Assembly: GCF_900156065.1 (NCBI RefSeq)
Contig: NZ_FTNF01000007.1
Coordinates: 231,985 to 295,984 of the forward strand
Source of the DNA: Micromonospora avicenniae
GTDB lineage: Bacteria > Actinomycetota > Actinomycetes > Mycobacteriales > Micromonosporaceae
Direction of reading: 5' to 3'
Length of the DNA: 64,000 bases
Part shown: one piece after another, positions 60,688 through 64,000 of the stretch
How positions within the stretch are numbered: the first letter of the stretch is position 1
How the letters are laid out: each line of letters opens with the position of its first letter
The notes under the pieces: generated by a model
Seen by the model: the letters and a program-made list of their open reading frames with translations, nothing else
What the model was told of the DNA's origin: nothing
Database searches by the model: none
Position numbers and translations under genes: made by a program

Positions 60688-61784
60688 GCCGCACCGGCCG
60701 CGGGTGCGCCGGTGAGCTCGGCGACGATCCGCTGGCAGAGCGCGGCCAGCGGGCCGCGCCCCGTGGCAGCCGGCGCCTCTCCGCGTTCGAGCCCCCGCAC
60801 GATCGCCGGCTCGGGGCGGAGCGTGCCGGCCAGCGGCAGCCCCAGTGCCCGTGCCACCTCGTCGGCCCGGAGCCGCCCCGGGGCCGGCCCGCGAACGATG
60901 ACGGCGAGGTCGGTGCAGTGCAGGGCGGCGGCTGCCGCGACCCGGGACGCCGCCGCGGTGGCACGTAGCTCCGCCGGGACGACCAGGTACGCCCGGTCGG
61001 CGGCCTGCAACGCGGTGACAGCCGCGTCGTCGAGCTGCCTGGGCAGGTCGACGGCCACGAAGTCGCGTCCGCGCCGGGCGGCGTCGAGGGTGGCCGCCAT
61101 CGCCGGGGCCGGCAGTGCGAGCAGCTCGCCCCGGTCCCAGGAGAGCACCACGAGGTCGCCCCGATGGGGCAGGGCCCGGACCAGCGCGGGAGCGTCGACC
61201 CGGCCGTCGGCGTCGGTGAGCGACGGCCAGCGGAGCCCGTCCAGCTGCTCCCAGCCGAGGATCAGGTCGAGCCCACCGCCGAGCGGGTCGGCGTCCACGA
61301 GCAGGGTCCGCAGGCGGGCCCGGGCCGCGGTTACCGCGAGCCCGCCGGCCAGGATGCTCGCGCCGGCACCGCCCCGCCCGCCGAGCACCGCGACGATCCG
61401 GGCGGCGGCCACCGGCGGGTCGGCGCCGTGTTCGGCGAAGCGGTCCACCAGCCACGGCTCGGCCGCCGGCAGGGTGGCGACGTGCTCGGCGCCGATCAGC
61501 TCGGCGACCTGCCAGCCGGGGTCGAGTTCGCCGGAGCGGCCCACCAGGACCAGGCGGGGGCGCTGCGGCAGCCGGGCCCGCAGGCAGGGCTGTGCCTGGT
61601 CGACGCCGACCAGCACGAGCGGTGCGGGCAGCCAGCGGGTGCGCGCGGCCGCCGGATCGGGTGCGAGCTCCACCTCGGCACCGCCGGCGGCGGCGAGCCG
61701 GAGCAGGTCGTCGAGGAGGTCGCCGTCGCCGGTGACGACCAGCGGGCGTCGGCCGGGCGACGGGACGGAGGTACGGGGTGGCAT
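60684..61784 (-). CDS. CpaE/Ssd-like ATPase, first gene of tad operon
   Basis: A 366-residue MinD/ParA-like protein. The N-terminal receiver-like domain is followed by the deviant Walker region LGGRGGAGASILAGGLA, in which the final Lys of the P-loop is replaced by Ala, and LLVDADPLGGGLD. CpaE homologues place the pilus; the mycobacterial Ssd (septum site-determining) homologue affects division. ATG 61784. Two DnaA boxes lie just upstream. Confidence 0.9.
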   Translation of the reverse strand: MPPRTSVPSPGRRPLVVTGDGDLLDDLLRLAAAGGAEVELAPDPAAARTRWLPAPLVLVGVDQAQPCLRARLPQRPRLVLVGRSGELDPGWQVAELIGAEHVATLPAAEPWLVDRFAEHGADPPVAAARIVAVLGGRGGAGASILAGGLAVTAARARLRTLLVDADPLGGGLDLILGWEQLDGLRWPSLTDADGRVDAPALVRALPHRGDLVVLSWDRGELLALPAPAMAATLDAARRGRDFVAVDLPRQLDDAAVTALQAADRAYLVVPAELRATAAASRVAAAAALHCTDLAVIVRGPAPGRLRADEVARALGLPLAGTLRPEPAIVRGLERGEAPAATGRGPLAALCQRIVAELTGAPAAGAA

Positions 61785-61868
61785 CGCGGCCTCCAGCGGT
61801 CAGGGCTCGAAGTGCTGCCCGAGACCCTGCTCCCGATCCGCGCCGCCGGCCGCCCCACGGTGGTCTCC

Positions 61869-61896
61869 TGTGGACAACCACGCCGCCTGTGGACAA
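61869..61896. promoter_or_regulatory. Pair of DnaA boxes (TGTGGACAA x2)
   Basis: TGTGGACAA occurs at 61869-61877 and 61888-61896, 19 bases apart in the same orientation. Its complement TTGTCCACA is the actinobacterial DnaA-box consensus. They lie upstream of the tad operon and a divergent membrane gene. Confidence 0.65.
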
Positions 61897-62005
61897 CGCC
61901 CGCCCCCGGCGGTGGATCTGCTACAGGTGCGGCCGTCGTGCTGGCCGCTGCGGCCGGTCACCTACCGATCGCGCAGGCCGGCGTGGCCGTTGAGAATCGG
62001 GAACC

Positions 62006-62422
62006 ATGACTACGCATCTCCGATTGGGACTGTCCGGCGCACCACTGACCCTGCTCGGCAGCCTGCTCCTGGCCGCGGCGACGGTCGGCACCTGGCTCGC
62101 CTGGCTGAGCTGGAACACCGGCTACCAGACCGACCCGCAGACCGGCGCGGTCAGCGGTCCGTACGCGGTGTGGCAGGTGGCCGGGTGCGTGCTCACACTT
62201 GCCGTGGTCGCCGCCGCCGGTGGCTGGTGGCTCAGCCCCTGGCTGGTCGCGCCGGTGATGGCGGTCGCCTTCACGGTTCCCTGGGCCGTGCAGGCGGCGT
62301 CGACCGATGGCAGCGGGCTATGGGCGGTAGGCGCGACGTTGGTGCTGATAGGCACGGCGGCCGGCGGCGGGGTGGTCAGCCTGGGTACCCACCTGCTCCA
62401 CCGCCGACTGACCGGCTCGTGA
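62006..62422 (+). CDS. Hypothetical four-helix membrane protein
   Basis: A 138-residue protein with about four hydrophobic segments (LTLLGSLLLAAATVGTWLAW, WQVAGCVLTLAVVAAAGGWW, WLVAPVMAVAFTVPWAV, LVLIGTAAGGGVVSL). No family is named. It is divergent from the tad operon and shares its upstream region with the DnaA boxes. Confidence 0.7.
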   Translation: MTTHLRLGLSGAPLTLLGSLLLAAATVGTWLAWLSWNTGYQTDPQTGAVSGPYAVWQVAGCVLTLAVVAAAGGWWLSPWLVAPVMAVAFTVPWAVQAASTDGSGLWAVGATLVLIGTAAGGGVVSLGTHLLHRRLTGS

Positions 62423-63073
62423 CCCGGCACCGCCGCAGTACCCATCCAACCGTTACACGTAACCTCGGACGACTACGCCGCCCGCGTCTTGGCCGCCTTC
62501 GATGGCTCCGCTGCTTCTCTGCTGCTTCGGGGCGGGGAAATGCCCTCGGAGAATGCCCGCTACGAAGACGAGGGGGACTGTGACCTGCGCCGCAGTGCTC
62601 GATGCGCAAAGGGACGACCCCCGTCGGGGGAGCCTGGTAGCCGCTGTCAGAGAGTGTCAACAAACGCCATCGGGTGCGCTCACGCTCGGCCGGCGTGTTG
62701 CTCGTTCCGCCCGCCATCGTTTCGCGGCGAGCTGCTTGCTGACTCGCTGCTGACTCCGGCCGGCCTCGACGTCTCGCTTACAAGCTCCGTGCGTCGCGTC
62801 CACAGGCGTCCGGCGACGGCTGCACGCTCGGACCTTCATCCGCGCCGGCGCTCGTCAGTGTGCCGCCGTCCGGCGGCGCTGCTGTCGGCAGCCGTTCCGC
62901 TGGCGATCCAGGCCCATCACCGCTGCGGGGAGCCTGGTCGTGGTTGTCAGCCCAGTGCCGGCAAATGTCATCTCGTCCGCGCAGTCTGGTATCGACCGTA
63001 CGTAGATCTGCGTAGCGCGATGGTCGCTCGGTAGCGGACGACTAGCACCGGTCGGCGCGACAGCCTGAGATCC
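62423..63073. other. Gene-poor region with a degenerate direct repeat
   Basis: About 650 bases without a supportable gene. GGGGAGCCTGGT followed by a TGTCAG and a (C)CATC element occurs at 62627-62672 and again at 62927-62972, suggesting a decayed duplication. Nothing else recognised. Confidence 0.5.
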
Positions 63074-63418
63074 ATGACTGCTACTCGCCTCAGCGCGGCC
63101 GTTGCCTTCCTCCTCGCCGCCGTCGGGATCGGTATCCAGATTGCCGCCGGCGCCGACTATCCGGTCGTACCCCCGGGGGCCATCATCCTCGTCGTCGCGG
63201 CGGCCGTCTGCCTCCTGTGGCGGCGGTGGTGGGCGCTGCTGCTGCCGGCCGCGATAGCGTTGTTCCTGCTGGTCGGCGGCGCGCTCGCACCGAACACGGC
63301 GGATAACCTCGATGCCGGTGGCGGCCGCATGTGGGGCACGGTGCTCCAGCTGGCCGCCTTGGTGGTCGCGCTCGTCGTGACAGTGCTGGCCGCGGTCCGG
63401 GAACGCCGGACCGCGTGA
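63074..63418 (+). CDS. Hypothetical small membrane protein
   Basis: A 114-residue protein with four short hydrophobic segments (LSAAVAFLLAAVGIGIQIAA, GAIILVVAAAVCLLW, ALLLPAAIALFLLVGG, VLQLAALVVALVVTVLAAV). Composition is protein-like, no family recognised. The start is ATG 63074 without a strong ribosome site. Confidence 0.65.
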   Translation: MTATRLSAAVAFLLAAVGIGIQIAAGADYPVVPPGAIILVVAAAVCLLWRRWWALLLPAAIALFLLVGGALAPNTADNLDAGGGRMWGTVLQLAALVVALVVTVLAAVRERRTA

Positions 63419-63890
63419 TCGCACCTGCTCATGGGAAACCGACTTCTCGCGTTGCTGCAAAGCCGAGATGAGGACGTGACGCTCGGCCGACTCGGCGGTC
63501 ACGAGCACTCGTGGCGCTAGCCCTCTGGCTGTGGGCCGTAGAACGACGGTCAGCTTGGGAATCGGGTTGATTCGCGACCCCCCGCTCCTGGTGCCGGCTG
63601 GTCGTGGATTCCTGGACGGCCCGACCGAGCGCTGCGGCGGACCTCCGCTGACCGATGTCGACCGCTGCATCGGGCACGGATCGGGCACGGACTCTGGCGA
63701 GGCTGAGGCTTGAACCCTAAGCCGCGAGGGGGCTTTACAGCCGGGTGACAGTCGGCCGCCTGGCGGCCGTCTTGGCAGAGGCCACTACTCGTTCATCCCG
63801 CGCCGACTTCTAACGCCAGGGTCGCCGAGGACTGGCGGCCCCCGCACTGAGAGTGCGCGCGGGTGCTGTTGACTCGGTAGGTTGTCGATC
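63419..63890. other. Gene-poor spacer before acetyltransferase
   Basis: About 470 bases with no convincing frame. It contains the promoter of the downstream gene (TAGGTT at 63878-63883). Confidence 0.45.
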
Positions 63891-64000
63891 ATGACGGACG
63901 TACGGCTGAAGCCGATGACCGAGGATCAGTACAAGCCGTGGCGGGCCGAGGCCGAGGCGCACTACGTGCAGAGCCTCGCCGCGTCGGGCCAGTCGACGCA
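63891..64000 (+). CDS. Probable GNAT-family acetyltransferase, 5' part (runs off window)
   Basis: Only 36 codons are visible. The opening VRLKPMTEDQYKPWRAEAE resembles the start of GNAT N-acetyltransferases, in which a short strand and MTE-type helix are common. The acetyl-CoA motif lies beyond the window, so the call is tentative. TAGGTT ends 7 bases before the ATG, a leaderless arrangement. Confidence 0.55.
   Translation, partial: MTDVRLKPMTEDQYKPWRAEAEAHYVQSLAASGQST

Noticed and set aside
61869..61896. Chromosomal replication origin
   Set aside because: Only two DnaA boxes, no AT-rich unwinding region and no dnaA or dnaN nearby.

Overview
The window is high-G+C actinobacterial chromosome. 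Gene content and order (topA, hppA, an anti-sigma gene, bldG, a DECH-box helicase, a tad locus) match the conserved bldG neighbourhood of actinomycetes. Overall character suggests a Micromonosporaceae member such as Micromonospora; this is inference, since no rRNA is present. Many genes have a TAnnnT -10 box 6-8 bases before the start codon, so leaderless mRNAs appear common.

Region 1 (1-19.4 kb) is ordinary metabolic chromosome: a HAD phosphatase end, a quinone oxidoreductase, an acyl-CoA ligase divergent from a Nudix hydrolase, a drug exporter, a DJ-1/PfpI protein, a heptose-activation plus glycosyltransferase group (hldE-like, GT2, GT9), Hsp20, a PPOX flavoprotein, a lipoprotein, a flavin monooxygenase, a second HAD phosphatase, and a large secreted M20 peptidase.

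Region 2 (about 19.5-28.9 kb) is accessory DNA built up at a tRNA-Thr(CGT) gene (28851-28924). The 3' half of the tRNA, with its terminator hairpin, recurs almost perfectly at about 25.0 kb and in decayed form at about 20.9 kb, so two islands appear stacked. The inner island (25.1-28.9 kb) holds an HxlR regulator with a qorB-like gene, an IS481-type element, a small membrane protein and a frameshifted tyrosine recombinase next to the tRNA. The outer island (20.9-25.1 kb) holds a TetR gene and an MFS exporter - carotenoid oxygenase - small membrane protein operon, with matching operator-like palindromes at each promoter.

Region 3 (29-44 kb): a membrane-linked metallophosphoesterase, a RicT-like protein, a three-gene operon that includes a YbaB-like protein and a WXG100-size helical protein, holB coupled to an MFS-thymidylate kinase fusion, an alanine-racemase-fold enzyme, a TetR/sugar-lactone oxidase pair with a perfect palindrome between them, and an ABC exporter with a MarR-type regulator.

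Region 4 (44-62 kb) is the conserved core: topA, a hypothetical gene and a lipoprotein, hppA (proton-pumping pyrophosphatase), an RsbW-like gene with degenerate kinase motifs, bldG, the helicase, a LURP-one/scramblase-like protein, and a translationally coupled tad operon (CpaE-like, CpaF, TadB, TadC, Flp-like pilin, two TadE-like proteins). Two perfect actinobacterial-type DnaA boxes lie just upstream of the tad operon. The window ends with small membrane proteins and the start of a probable GNAT acetyltransferase. There is no CRISPR array, rRNA or clear biosynthetic cluster.
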